64,000 bases of DNA, taken from positions 100,684-164,683 of the forward strand of contig NZ_MUIN01000013.1 in the NCBI RefSeq assembly GCF_002080045.1, in the 5' to 3' direction. A program made the position numbers and the translations under genes. Position 1 is the stretch's first letter. Each line of letters begins with the position of its first letter. Below are positions 1 to 8,108 of this stretch, piece after piece. This stretch comes from Pseudomonas sp. Bc-h (GTDB taxonomy: Bacteria > Pseudomonadota > Gammaproteobacteria > Pseudomonadales > Pseudomonadaceae). Below the pieces are notes generated by a model. It had not been told where the DNA came from. It did no database searches and saw nothing but the letters and a program-made list of their open reading frames with translations.

Positions 1-425
1 GAGGGAGCTTGCTCGCGAAGAGGCCGATACATCCGGCCAATTTTCAGCGTCTGACGCCCAGCCTTCGCGAGCAAGCTCCCTCCCACGATGGACCTCGGCT
101 TACCAGGCACCTTCGTATCGCCTGACTGAGACGTCGACCACATTAGTCAATATCACCGCGACCCCATGTGGGAGGGAGCTTGCTCGCGAAGAGGCCGATA
201 CATCCGGCCAATTTTCAGCGTCTGACGCCCAGCCTTCGCGAGCAAGCTCCTTCCCACGATGGACCTCGGTTTTACCAGGCACCTTCGTATCGTCTGACTG
301 AGACGTCGACCACATTGGTCAATATCACCGCGACCCCATGTGGGAGGGAGCTTGCTCGCGAAGAGGCCGATACATCCGGCCAATTTTCAGCGTCTGATCC
401 CAAGCCTTCGCGAGCAAGCTCCCTC
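1..425. repeat. Tandem array of REPIN elements
   Basis: Three REPINs lie head to tail at about 1-86 (cut by the window edge), 168-257 and 340-425 (right end lacks the final CCCAC). Each is a pair of inverted REP sequences: a GTGGGAGGGAGCTTGCTCGCG arm, a short spacer, then the complementary CGCGAGCAAGCTCCCTCCCAC arm. The repeat period is 171-172 bases and includes about 80 bases of non-REP sequence that is also nearly identical between copies, so whole units were duplicated. The array sits downstream of the porin gene. No gene is credible in it. Confidence 0.9.
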
Positions 426-474
426 GTGCAGGATTGTGTGCCAGCCCAACGAGCCGGGCGGTTATCGGCGACGC

Positions 475-1797
475 TTACTTGAGTAGATCCAGCGGGTACT
501 GCACCACAACATACAACCGGTCGATATCGTCGCCGCCCTGAGCATCGTTGCCGCGATGGGAGACGTGCGACACGTTCAGCGACAGGTCCTTGGCGGGGCC
601 TGACTGCACCACGTATTTGAGATCGATGTCGCGCTCCCAGTGCCGCCCGCCCTTGCCCTGAATCGGCTGATAGCTGCCTGTTTCGTCATCGAACGGCTGG
701 TACACCGCGCCCTGTGGCGCATGGGTGCCGTCGATCTGGCTGCCGCGCACATAGCGGGTCATGAAATGCAGGCCCGGGACGCCGAACGCACTGGCATCCA
801 GGTCGTAACGCAGCTGCCAGGACTGTTCGTGAGCGCCATTGAAATCGGCGTACTTGATCGAGTTGGCCAGATAGATCGAGTCGCCACCGACAAAGTCGAA
901 CGGCGTGTCGCCATCGATCTTCTGCCAGGCCAGCGTGAAGGCCTGGACGCCAAGGCTGTACTTGGCCGACAGGCTGTAGGCGGTGTTGTCGATGGCCCCG
1001 GCGCGTTCGCTGCCCTGATCCAGCGTGCGATAGAGGTTGCTGTCCAGCAGCAGCGAGCTGCCGTCCGAGAGCACATCGAGGTAATGCAGGTTGCCGTAGT
1101 ACTGGCGCCAGGTGTCGGTGAGCTGCGAGGCATAGACCGAGCCCCCAACCGGCGCACTGCCGGTGGTCTCGACGCCGGCCAGGCTCATCGCACGGCCTCG
1201 GGTGCTGGCGCCGTAGCCGTCGAAATCACCATGTGAGGTCGAGGCGTTTTCGTTCTTGAATGCGCTGAAATGCCCGGCGACCAGTTTCAGCCCCTCGATC
1301 TCGCGGCTGTCGAGAAACAGGCCGGTGGCGTATTCCGGTTGCAGGCGCTTGTCGCCGGTGTCCAGCACCGGCGTTTCCACTTCCATCTCGCCGATCTTCA
1401 GCGTGGTCTTCGACAGCCGCAGTTTCAGCGCGCCACCCGCGTCGGAGTAGTCATCGGCGGCCCGACCTTCGCTGTCCAGCGGCAACAGACCGGTGCCGGC
1501 GCGTCCGCGTCCGCTGTCGAGCTTGAGCCCATAGAAACCGTGAGCATCGACGCCGACGCCCAACGTGCCCTGAGTGAACCCCGATTGCAGGTTGGCGATG
1601 AAACCCTGTGCCCATTCCTGGCGATAACTCTGGTCAGGGTGGCCGGTGCGGTAGTCGTTTTGCAGGAAGAAGTTGCGCGCCAGCACGTTCAGCGTGGTGT
1701 CAGCGAGAAAACCATGCTCACCGTCCTCGGTGGCCGCCATCAGGTCGGAAGAGCAGGCGAGTAACGCCAGGGTCAGCAGGGACAATCGGCTTGCCAT
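475..1797 (-). CDS. OprD-family outer membrane porin
   Basis: This encodes a substrate-specific outer membrane porin of the OprD (OccD/OccK) family, about 440 residues, the usual family length. An N-terminal signal peptide (MASRLSLLTLALLACSSDLMA) is followed by the family hallmarks: a GFLADTTLNVLARNFF start, a QEWAQGF segment, and an aromatic C terminus (VVQYPLDLLK) suited to BAM-dependent insertion. The frame is open a further 45 codons upstream, but the ATG at 1797 is preferred because it starts the signal peptide and has an AGAAGG ribosome site. It is divergent from a LysR gene that probably regulates it. OprD paralogues take up amino acids, aromatic acids or other small carboxylates; the substrate here cannot be read from sequence. 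Confidence 0.9.
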   Translation of the reverse strand: MASRLSLLTLALLACSSDLMAATEDGEHGFLADTTLNVLARNFFLQNDYRTGHPDQSYRQEWAQGFIANLQSGFTQGTLGVGVDAHGFYGLKLDSGRGRAGTGLLPLDSEGRAADDYSDAGGALKLRLSKTTLKIGEMEVETPVLDTGDKRLQPEYATGLFLDSREIEGLKLVAGHFSAFKNENASTSHGDFDGYGASTRGRAMSLAGVETTGSAPVGGSVYASQLTDTWRQYYGNLHYLDVLSDGSSLLLDSNLYRTLDQGSERAGAIDNTAYSLSAKYSLGVQAFTLAWQKIDGDTPFDFVGGDSIYLANSIKYADFNGAHEQSWQLRYDLDASAFGVPGLHFMTRYVRGSQIDGTHAPQGAVYQPFDDETGSYQPIQGKGGRHWERDIDLKYVVQSGPAKDLSLNVSHVSHRGNDAQGGDDIDRLYVVVQYPLDLLK

Positions 1798-2022
1798 CAG
1801 ACGGCCTTCTAAAGAGTACGGATTCAGACAGCCAATCTGACAGGCGCGCGCCCGCGACGATTGATGTGCTGTGCGCTTTTTAGTCCGAGAGTGCTCTTGC
1901 GTCGGAAAAGCCAATCGCCGCGCAGACAGCACATTCGTTCAATTCAGATGTGCGTCAGATGTGTATATCTGGGAAGCTTTTGGCAAAAATCTGTATTTCC
2001 ACGCCCAACCCGGAATCGCTCA

Positions 2023-2943
2023 ATGAATCGCAACGACTTGCGCCGCGTCGACATGAACCTGCTGGTGATCTTCGAATCGCTGATGTTCGAACGAAACCTG
2101 ACCCGCGTGGCCGAGAAGCTGTTCATGGGCCAGCCTGCGATCAGTGCCGCGCTGGCGCGCCTGCGTGACCTGTTCGACGATCCGCTGCTGCTGCGCAACG
2201 GCCGGGCGATGGAGCCGACTGCCCGCGCTCTGGATATTCTCAGGGAGCTGCAACCGGCGCTGGACACCATCTCCGGGGCGGTGAGCCGGGCCAAGGAGTT
2301 CGACCCCGCCACCAGTTGCGACGTATTCCGCCTCGGCCTGTCGGACGATGCCGAGTTCGGCCTGTTCCCACCGCTGCTCAATCGACTGCGCGAAGAAGCA
2401 CCGGGGATCATCGTCGTGGTGCGCCGGGCCAATTATCTGCTGATGCCGGCATTGCTGGCGTCGGGGGAGATCTCGGTCGGCATCAGCTACACCACCGATC
2501 TGCCGGCCAACGCCAAGCGCAAGAAGCTGCGCGATATCGGCTGCAAGGTGCTGCGCGGCGATAAACGCCCCGGCACGCTGACCCTGGACGACTACTGCGA
2601 GCGCCCGCATACCATGGTCTCGTTCTCGGGCGATCTGAGCGGCAACATCGACATCGACCTGGCCAAGGTCGGGCGGGCGAGAAGGGTGGTGGTCGCAGTG
2701 CCCCAGTTCAGCGGCTTGCGTGCGCTGTTGGCGGGGACCGAACTGATCGCCACCGTCCCGGATTACGCGGCCTGCGCGTTGGTTGAAGGCTGCGCGCTGC
2801 GTGCCGAAGATCCGCCATTCCCGATCGAGCCTGCGGAACTGTCGATGGTCTGGAGCGGGGTCCACGACAACGACCCGGCCGAGCGCTGGTTGCGTTCACG
2901 GATCACCGAATTCATGTCCCAGGAAACCCGCCCGATGCCGTGA
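2023..2943 (+). CDS. LysR-family transcriptional regulator (NodD-like type)
   Basis: A 306-residue LysR-type regulator. Residues 8-65 form the winged helix-turn-helix (DMNLLVIFESL...LTRVAEKL...QPAISAALARLR), followed by a periplasmic-binding-protein-like effector domain. The DLRRVDMNLL opening is typical of the NodD/NahR/PcaQ-like branch. The frame extends upstream, but the ATG at 2023 fits the family N terminus. It is divergent from the OprD porin with about 225 bases between the start codons, so control of the porin and of itself is the simplest inference. It converges on hrcU, with only 67 bases between, and marks the edge of the secretion cluster. Confidence 0.85.
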   Translation: MNRNDLRRVDMNLLVIFESLMFERNLTRVAEKLFMGQPAISAALARLRDLFDDPLLLRNGRAMEPTARALDILRELQPALDTISGAVSRAKEFDPATSCDVFRLGLSDDAEFGLFPPLLNRLREEAPGIIVVVRRANYLLMPALLASGEISVGISYTTDLPANAKRKKLRDIGCKVLRGDKRPGTLTLDDYCERPHTMVSFSGDLSGNIDIDLAKVGRARRVVVAVPQFSGLRALLAGTELIATVPDYAACALVEGCALRAEDPPFPIEPAELSMVWSGVHDNDPAERWLRSRITEFMSQETRPMP

Positions 2944-3010
2944 GGTGGACTGCTACAGGGTTTGCGTGCCCGATCAGCTCCCACGTCAGAACACGGTGGC
3001 CATGCAAAGG

Positions 3011-4087
3011 CTAATCCTCCTCGATCCGAATCACCTCATCGGTCACGTCTTCCAGTTGCCGCACCACCTGATAAATATGCGCCACCGCCAGCAAGGTCGG
3101 GCGGGGGATGTGTTTGCCGGGTTTGACCTTGTACAGCGTGCGCGCCAACCAGATGCTTTGCACCACCGGAATCCCGGCCTTCTTCGCGCGAGCGATCAGC
3201 GCCAGCGCGTCGTCGTCTTCGCCTTTGCAGTGGATCAGCGGCAACGGCGTCTGTCCTGGTCGGTAGTACAGCGCCACGGCAAAGTGGGTGGGATTGACCA
3301 CCAGCATGTCGGCCTCCTCCACCGGCTTGGGCGGTGCGGTCGGGGCCTGGTTCAACAGCTCGTGGGCCAGTTGCCGGCGATGGCCTTTGACGTGAGGGTC
3401 GCCCTCGGACTGCTTGTATTCCTTTTTGATGTCTTCATGGCTCATGCGCAGTTTCTTGGCGTGAAAGTACTTCTGCAGTCCAAAGTCGACGATACCGATC
3501 ACCAGCAACAGACCCAGGGTCGCGCGCAGAATGTGCCGAAACAGTTGCAGCAACGAGTGCCAGTAGGTGGTCAGGTCCGTGTTCGACAACAGGATCAGCG
3601 CCCCCAGTGACGGCTTGACCACCGCATACAATGTCGCTGCGATCGCCACCGCCTTGAGCACGCTGAGCAACAGGCTGGTCAGGCTCTGCGCTGAGAACAT
3701 CTGCTTGGCGTGGGCGAAGGGGTTGAGCTTGTTGATGTCGATCTTCAAGGCCTTGGGCGCGAACAGGAAACCGATCTGCATCCAGCTGCCGACCAGGCGC
3801 ATCAGCATCGCCATGCCAACGCTGCTGAGAATGAAGCCGATCAGCACCGTCACGCCCTCGCTTGCCACTTGCTCGAGGGTGTGCATGTACGGCTTGCCAA
3901 TGCCTTGAAACGACAGCGACATCAGGTGCTGCAAGCGCGCGACGCTTTCATCGGCCAGGCTCAGCGTGATCTCGCTGACCACCAGCAACACCAGCAATTT
4001 GCTCAGGTCCTGACTCTGTCCCACCTGGCCTTTTTCGCGAGCGTCGCGCAGCTGTTTGGGCGTGGCCTTTTCGGTTTTTTCGCTCAC
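3011..4087 (-). CDS. hrcU: Type III secretion export apparatus switch protein HrcU (SctU)
   Basis: SctU/FlhB-family inner membrane protein of the type III export gate, 358 residues. It has the characteristic SEKTEKATPKQLRDAREKGQV start, four hydrophobic segments between about 30 and 205, and a cytoplasmic C-terminal domain. The autocleavage motif NPTH is at residues 265-268; self-cleavage there switches substrate specificity from early to late substrates. The start is GTG at 4087, overlapping the end of hrcT by four bases. It is the last gene of the operon. In P. syringae the hrcC operon lies beyond this point; here a LysR gene and a porin follow instead. Confidence 0.95.
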   Translation of the reverse strand: MSEKTEKATPKQLRDAREKGQVGQSQDLSKLLVLLVVSEITLSLADESVARLQHLMSLSFQGIGKPYMHTLEQVASEGVTVLIGFILSSVGMAMLMRLVGSWMQIGFLFAPKALKIDINKLNPFAHAKQMFSAQSLTSLLLSVLKAVAIAATLYAVVKPSLGALILLSNTDLTTYWHSLLQLFRHILRATLGLLLVIGIVDFGLQKYFHAKKLRMSHEDIKKEYKQSEGDPHVKGHRRQLAHELLNQAPTAPPKPVEEADMLVVNPTHFAVALYYRPGQTPLPLIHCKGEDDDALALIARAKKAGIPVVQSIWLARTLYKVKPGKHIPRPTLLAVAHIYQVVRQLEDVTDEVIRIEED

Positions 4088-4878
4088 GGCACCGCCACCA
4101 GTTGCGTCAGCAGATGCCTGAGGTCAGCCAGTTGCAGAATCTGCCCGTTGCCCAGTTCCAGCAGGGTCGGCAGGTAAATCAGCAGAAACGCGATGCCGGC
4201 CATGCTCTTGGCCGGCATGGCGAGAATCGATACGTTCAGTTGTTGGGCGTACAGGGCGATGATCGCCAGCGCGGCTTCGATCAACAGCAGCAGACCAATG
4301 AACGGCGCGGCATAGAGCATCATGTGTTGCAGGGTCTGATTCAGCTGTTCGAGAAACACATTCAGCCCGTCGACGGTCATGCCCGGCAGCCAGGCGGTAG
4401 GTGGCCAGACCTGATAACTGTCCCAGATCACCTGGGTGATCAACGACAGCCCGCCGGACAGGATCACCAGCATGATCAGGGTTTCCTGAAACAGCTCGCC
4501 CAGCGGCGTTGCATCCGGGCCCAGCGCGGGGTTGAGCTGGCCGCCGCTCAATGCGCCGCGCTGGCTGTCGAGCAGTGCGCCGACCGAGGCGAACATCCAG
4601 AAGGGCGCGTACAGCAACAGGCCGAGCAACGTCCCCAATACCGCTTCCTTGAGCAGCAATGCGCCGATGGAAAACCAGTCATCCTCGAAGGACGACAGCG
4701 CCCGGCTGATCGCTGGCGCCGGGACCATCGACACCACCAGCACCACCGCATAACGCAGCGGGCCCTTGAGGTATTTGAAGCAGAAGGCGGGGACCAGAAT
4801 CATGCACGGCAGCAATCGCGCCGCTGCCAGGCCCATGCCGAGCATCAGTTCGAACAGCCCCTGAGCGTCGAACGGCAT
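4084..4878 (-). CDS. hrcT: Type III secretion export gate protein HrcT (SctT)
   Basis: SctT/FliR/SpaR-family integral membrane protein, 264 residues, with about six hydrophobic segments. It is part of the SctRST complex that forms the core of the inner membrane export gate. Family-typical stretches include the early RLLPCMILVPAF, the SQRGALSGGQLNP loop and a C-terminal MPAKSMAGIAFLLIYLP segment. It starts at ATG 4878, immediately after the hrcS stop codon, and overlaps hrcU, as expected for co-translated export gate genes. The gene appears intact. Confidence 0.94.
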   Translation of the reverse strand: MPFDAQGLFELMLGMGLAAARLLPCMILVPAFCFKYLKGPLRYAVVLVVSMVPAPAISRALSSFEDDWFSIGALLLKEAVLGTLLGLLLYAPFWMFASVGALLDSQRGALSGGQLNPALGPDATPLGELFQETLIMLVILSGGLSLITQVIWDSYQVWPPTAWLPGMTVDGLNVFLEQLNQTLQHMMLYAAPFIGLLLLIEAALAIIALYAQQLNVSILAMPAKSMAGIAFLLIYLPTLLELGNGQILQLADLRHLLTQLVAVP

Positions 4879-5145
4879 CTAGTGCGGGCCTCCGGAACGG
4901 GCAATCAGGTCGAAGGCCATGTTGATGAACTGGATCAGCTCGACCCCGATCCAGCGCCCGGTCATGGCCAGGGTGAGCCCGACGGCGGCCAGCTTGATGC
5001 CGAAGGGCAGGGTCTGGTCCTGGATCTGCATCAAGGCCTGCACCAGCGAGGTGATGACCCCGACCAGCACCGCGACACCCAGTGGCGGCGCAGTGAGAAT
5101 GACCACCAGAAACATGCCTTGCTTGAACAACGCCAACGCTTCCAT
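4879..5145 (-). CDS. hrcS: Type III secretion export gate protein HrcS (SctS)
   Basis: An 88-residue SctS/FliQ-family protein with two transmembrane helices (about residues 10-40 and 48-75), the normal size for the family. Four SctS copies join SctR and SctT in the export gate. The motif TAPPLGVAVLVGVITSLVQALMQIQ... is split by the loop QDQTLPFGIK that is conserved in HrcS/FliQ. The gene sits seven bases after hrcR and directly abuts hrcT, in the invariant R-S-T-U order. Confidence 0.95.
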   Translation of the reverse strand: MEALALFKQGMFLVVILTAPPLGVAVLVGVITSLVQALMQIQDQTLPFGIKLAAVGLTLAMTGRWIGVELIQFINMAFDLIARSGGPH

Positions 5146-5152
5146 GACCGCC

Positions 5153-5806
5153 TCACATGTAGGAGTAGAACAGGCTGTCCAGCAGTCGCGTCCAGCCTTG
5201 CACCAGGACGAACAGCAACAGCTTGAGCGGCAGGGAAATGGTCATCGGCGAGACCATCTGCATGCCCAGCGCCAGCAGCAGATTGGAGACGATCAGGTCG
5301 ATGACGATGAACGGGATGTAAATCAGAAAGCCGATCTGAAACCCCGCCTGCAATTCGGAGAGCACGAAGGCCGGAACCGCGAGCAGCAGGTCGCTTTTGC
5401 TGGCTTGATCGGCCATGTCCTTGGGCCACATGCGTTGCGTGTTGTCGAGCAGATGGGCGATCACGTCCGGATCGGTATTGCGGGTCATGAAGCGTTGCAG
5501 CGGTTCGATCACCGTGTTGGCACTGGCCTGCAACTTGTCGGTGCTGCCCATTTCCAGCGGATGGTCGTGAACCCGTTGCTGGACTTCATGGGCGACCGGC
5601 GCCATGACGAACATGGTCGCGGCCAGCGCGATGCCGTACATCGCCATGTTCGGTGGCACTTGCTGCACCCCGATGGCATTGCGGGTGATCAGCAGGGTCA
5701 TGGCGATCTTGAGAAAGGCCGTGCAGACGATCAGCAGAAACGGAATCAGCGACAAGGCGCCGAGAACCAGCGCCAGCAGTACCGGGTTCATCCCGTCCAT
5801 GATCAT
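5153..5806 (-). CDS. hrcR: Type III secretion export gate protein HrcR (SctR)
   Basis: SctR/FliP-family protein of 217 residues with four hydrophobic segments. It carries the signature [21 protein letters not shown] near the N terminus and the conserved [22 protein letters not shown] stretch near the C terminus. Five copies form the top of the SctRST gate. The open frame has several in-frame ATGs (5806, 5800, 5791); the first overlaps hrcQb by four bases and is used here, but MNPVLLAL at 5791 is a plausible alternative. Confidence 0.95.
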   Translation of the reverse strand: MIMDGMNPVLLALVLGALSLIPFLLIVCTAFLKIAMTLLITRNAIGVQQVPPNMAMYGIALAATMFVMAPVAHEVQQRVHDHPLEMGSTDKLQASANTVIEPLQRFMTRNTDPDVIAHLLDNTQRMWPKDMADQASKSDLLLAVPAFVLSELQAGFQIGFLIYIPFIVIDLIVSNLLLALGMQMVSPMTISLPLKLLLFVLVQGWTRLLDSLFYSYM

Positions 5807-6195
5807 GCCGGCGTCGCCATCCGGATGATCTGCAGCCCCAGTCGGCCTTCGACGTCCACCAGTTCACCTTCGGCCACCACGCGGTCGCCATGGCAAAGGG
5901 TGGCGTAGCCCGGCGTCACGCCGCTGACTTCGAGCACGCTTCCGGCGGCGATTCGGCGCAAATCACCAAGGGTCAGATTCAGGCTGCCGCAACGCAGGGT
6001 GAGGGCCATCGGCAGCTGATCGAGCGGGTCGAGGTTCAGCGGCTTTTCAGCCTCAGGGTGTTCGCTCGCAGGTTCCTGCCAATCCGGCTCGGCATGAGTG
6101 TGCGGTTGTTCATCCTCGTAGCCGTCAGAGGTCTCGTCGTATTCATTGTCAGGCGCGATGTCCAGTGCTTCGTCGTACAGCGCTTCATTGGCCAT
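5803..6195 (-). CDS. hrcQb: Type III secretion C-ring protein HrcQb (SctQ C-terminal part)
   Basis: A 130-residue protein. Its C-terminal 70 residues form a SpoA/SPOA (FliN-like) domain ([26 protein letters not shown]...[12 protein letters not shown]), preceded by an acidic linker rich in D and E. In Pseudomonas, SctQ is split in two; HrcQa and HrcQb bind each other to build the cytoplasmic sorting platform. The start at ATG 6195 has a strong GAGGAA ribosome site and lies inside the end of hrcQa (11-base overlap). The longer open frame upstream is the out-of-frame shadow of hrcQa. Confidence 0.92.
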   Translation of the reverse strand: MANEALYDEALDIAPDNEYDETSDGYEDEQPHTHAEPDWQEPASEHPEAEKPLNLDPLDQLPMALTLRCGSLNLTLGDLRRIAAGSVLEVSGVTPGYATLCHGDRVVAEGELVDVEGRLGLQIIRMATPA

Positions 6196-6907
6196 GTTCC
6201 AGAATTTCCTCGTGGCTGAACTGCACATACAGCTGCCGTTCGTGGCGGTCGGTTCGCACTGCCCATTGCCGTCCCGCCAGATGCAGGCGGCCGCTGCCGT
6301 CGCTGTCGAAGTGACAGACCGGCGCCAGTAACACATCGCCCGGTTGCAGCGAAGCCAGTTGCGCCTGGGTCAACGACAGCTCCCCGAGTTCGAGCGGATG
6401 GCTCAGCGGCCAGTGGTCGTCGAGCGTTTGCCGATGGGCATCCCAGAGGACGCCATCGAGCAAGCGCAATAGCGTCTCAGGCTCGCCACGGATCAGGCCT
6501 GTGAACGACTGATCGCCCAATTGAACCTGAATCCGCAGCGTTGTCAGGGCAGCAGGCAGTGCAGTGATATCGCTGTGTGGTTCGAGAGGGCAAAGCAGTT
6601 CCGCGATGGGCGCACTCAAGCGTTGATTGATCGCCTGCCAGTACCAGGGTTGAGTTTCTCCGGCGAGGGTGACCGGGAGTTCGCCCAGCAGATTGAGCAG
6701 AGCTTCGGCGTCGCTCAAGCCAATGACGCCGACAGCGCTGGCGAACCAGCTCAGCGGATAGTCGGCCGTTGCATCGCCCTGCAAGGGTCCCAGATTCAAT
6801 TCGCCGTCGAACCCATGAGCGCTGAACCTCAGGCGCACGCCCGCGCCCAGTCGACGGCTGAGCAGCGCTTCGCGTGCGTTGACCTTACGCAGAGACAGAG
6901 CGTTCAT
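6185..6907 (-). CDS. hrcQa: Type III secretion C-ring protein HrcQa (SctQ N-terminal part)
   Basis: A 240-residue protein corresponding to the N-terminal part of SctQ/YscQ. It has a variable first half and a C-terminal SPOA-like segment (LSHPLELGELSLTQAQLASLQPGDVLLAP). Together with HrcQb it supplies the cytoplasmic sorting platform that docks the ATPase complex. It begins at ATG 6907, overlapping hrpP by four bases, and ends within hrcQb. The split into Qa and Qb is the normal state in P. syringae-type systems and is not a frameshift. Confidence 0.88.
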   Translation of the reverse strand: MNALSLRKVNAREALLSRRLGAGVRLRFSAHGFDGELNLGPLQGDATADYPLSWFASAVGVIGLSDAEALLNLLGELPVTLAGETQPWYWQAINQRLSAPIAELLCPLEPHSDITALPAALTTLRIQVQLGDQSFTGLIRGEPETLLRLLDGVLWDAHRQTLDDHWPLSHPLELGELSLTQAQLASLQPGDVLLAPVCHFDSDGSGRLHLAGRQWAVRTDRHERQLYVQFSHEEILEHGQ

Positions 6908-7455
6908 GCCCGATCGTCCTCACGAAAGGACAGATCGACGTCCTGTCCCAACGCATCGGCGAGGGCGCTTTCACAGGCGTGTTGATGAGGTTGCAGACGT
7001 TTGAGCAGGCCTCTGCGGGCAAAACCCAGTTCGACGGTCCATTGGTTGTCGCGCTTGTTGGCGTTGACCTGAATCTTGCCCAGGTTGGGCATCAGCAACG
7101 TGACGCTGAACGGGCCGTCGGGCTGATCCGGCAGGCGCTGGGCCAGTTCATCGATTAACTGCGTCGGTACTCCATCGCTGGGTGGCAACAGGCTGAATCC
7201 GCTGCCCGAATACCCCGATTGATCGGTTTTTTCGCCCACCGGCAGCACCAGCAATTGCGAGAAAAACAGGCCGTCAGCGTTCAGGGCTTCTTGCGCAGCC
7301 GGTTGGTTCCAGGCAGAGCGCAAGCGATCCGATTCACCGCGGCGCAGATTGCCCAGGGCGGGGCGATTGTCGGCTGTGGCAGCCGGCTCACTCGGTGCGG
7401 GACGGGGTTGGACCTGAGGGCGTGGATGAGTCGGGGCTTTGATTGGACTGTTCAT
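6904..7455 (-). CDS. hrpP: Type III secretion needle/pilus length control protein HrpP (SctP)
   Basis: A 183-residue protein in the SctP position. The first 50 residues are rich in proline and alanine and look disordered. The C-terminal half (about 95-180, FSVTLLMPNLGKIQVNANKRDNQWTVELGFARRGLLKRLQPHQ...) fits the T3S4 substrate-specificity-switch domain that works with HrcU. Sequence conservation in this family is low, so position between hrpO and hrcQa carries much of the call. In P. syringae HrpP is itself secreted. Confidence 0.8.
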   Translation of the reverse strand: MNSPIKAPTHPRPQVQPRPAPSEPAATADNRPALGNLRRGESDRLRSAWNQPAAQEALNADGLFFSQLLVLPVGEKTDQSGYSGSGFSLLPPSDGVPTQLIDELAQRLPDQPDGPFSVTLLMPNLGKIQVNANKRDNQWTVELGFARRGLLKRLQPHQHACESALADALGQDVDLSFREDDRA

Positions 7456-7461
7456 GGCGAT

Positions 7462-7908
7462 TCAACCTTGTTCATCGAGGGCTTCGGCCAGACAGGCCAG
7501 TTTTTCCACTGCGCGTTGCGAGGCCTTGACTGCTTCCCTGGCCTGCTCAAGGGATGCGTACTGCTGATCGATGCCCAATCGCTGTTGCTGCAAGTCCTGA
7601 CGGATGTAAGCCAGGCGATCGAGCATGCGGTTCTCCTTTTCATGCCAGCGCTCCAGGTCGTTGAGCGACATTGGCTTGTTCAGGTGCGTATCGCTCAAGC
7701 CCTGACGTCTCTGGCGCTGGTTATCGCGCTCGTGGGTCAGGGATTCGCGGGTGTGTTGCAGCTGGGTCTGCATCTGCTCCAGCGCCTGTTGCGCGCGACG
7801 TTGAGCCCGCTCGGCGCTGGCCTGGCGGTGCTGACGCAAGGGCGTGAGTACACCGATCACCTGTTCCAGCGCCTGACGCTGCGGGTCGATTTCAAGGTCT
7901 TCGTCCAA
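7462..7908 (-). CDS. hrpO: Type III secretion stalk protein HrpO (SctO)
   Basis: A 148-residue, strongly charged, helical protein rich in Q, R, E and L with long heptad-like stretches, as expected for the coiled-coil SctO/YscO/FliJ stalk that links the ATPase ring to the export gate. The best start is TTG at 7908 (protein begins LDEDLEIDPQRQALEQ), seven bases after a GGAGA ribosome site. No ATG gives a better N terminus. A REPIN and about 200 bases separate it from hrcN, whereas every other gene junction in this operon is at most 18 bases; see findings. Confidence 0.82.
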   Translation of the reverse strand: MDEDLEIDPQRQALEQVIGVLTPLRQHRQASAERAQRRAQQALEQMQTQLQHTRESLTHERDNQRQRRQGLSDTHLNKPMSLNDLERWHEKENRMLDRLAYIRQDLQQQRLGIDQQYASLEQAREAVKASQRAVEKLACLAEALDEQG

Positions 7909-7947
7909 CGCCGTGTCTCCCCCATTTTTGTTGATGCTCCAATAGCC

Positions 7948-8035
7948 GTGGGAGGGAGCTTGCTCGCGAAAGCGCCGGCACAGTCAGCACCTGCAACGCC
8001 AGACGGCCCGCTCTCGCGAGCAACCTCTCTCCCAC
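7948..8035. repeat. REPIN inserted between hrcN and hrpO
   Basis: An 88-base inverted pair of REP sequences. It opens with GTGGGAGGGAGCTTGCTCGC and closes with CTCGCGAGCAACCTCTCTCCCAC, the same family as the array at 1-425. The transcript of either strand can fold into two hairpins or one long one. It lies inside the secretion operon, in the only large intercistronic gap (7909-8108). Confidence 0.88.
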
Positions 8036-8108
8036 AATGGATCTGCGCTTGCCAGAAGACACGGTGGCGTTCGGGCGTAATGGAAGTTCATGCGAGGTTT
8101 TCATCGCA

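Noticed and set aside
5803-6907. Frameshifted sctQ gene
   Set aside because: The two-gene hrcQa/hrcQb state with overlapping ends and a ribosome site for hrcQb is normal in P. syringae-type systems.
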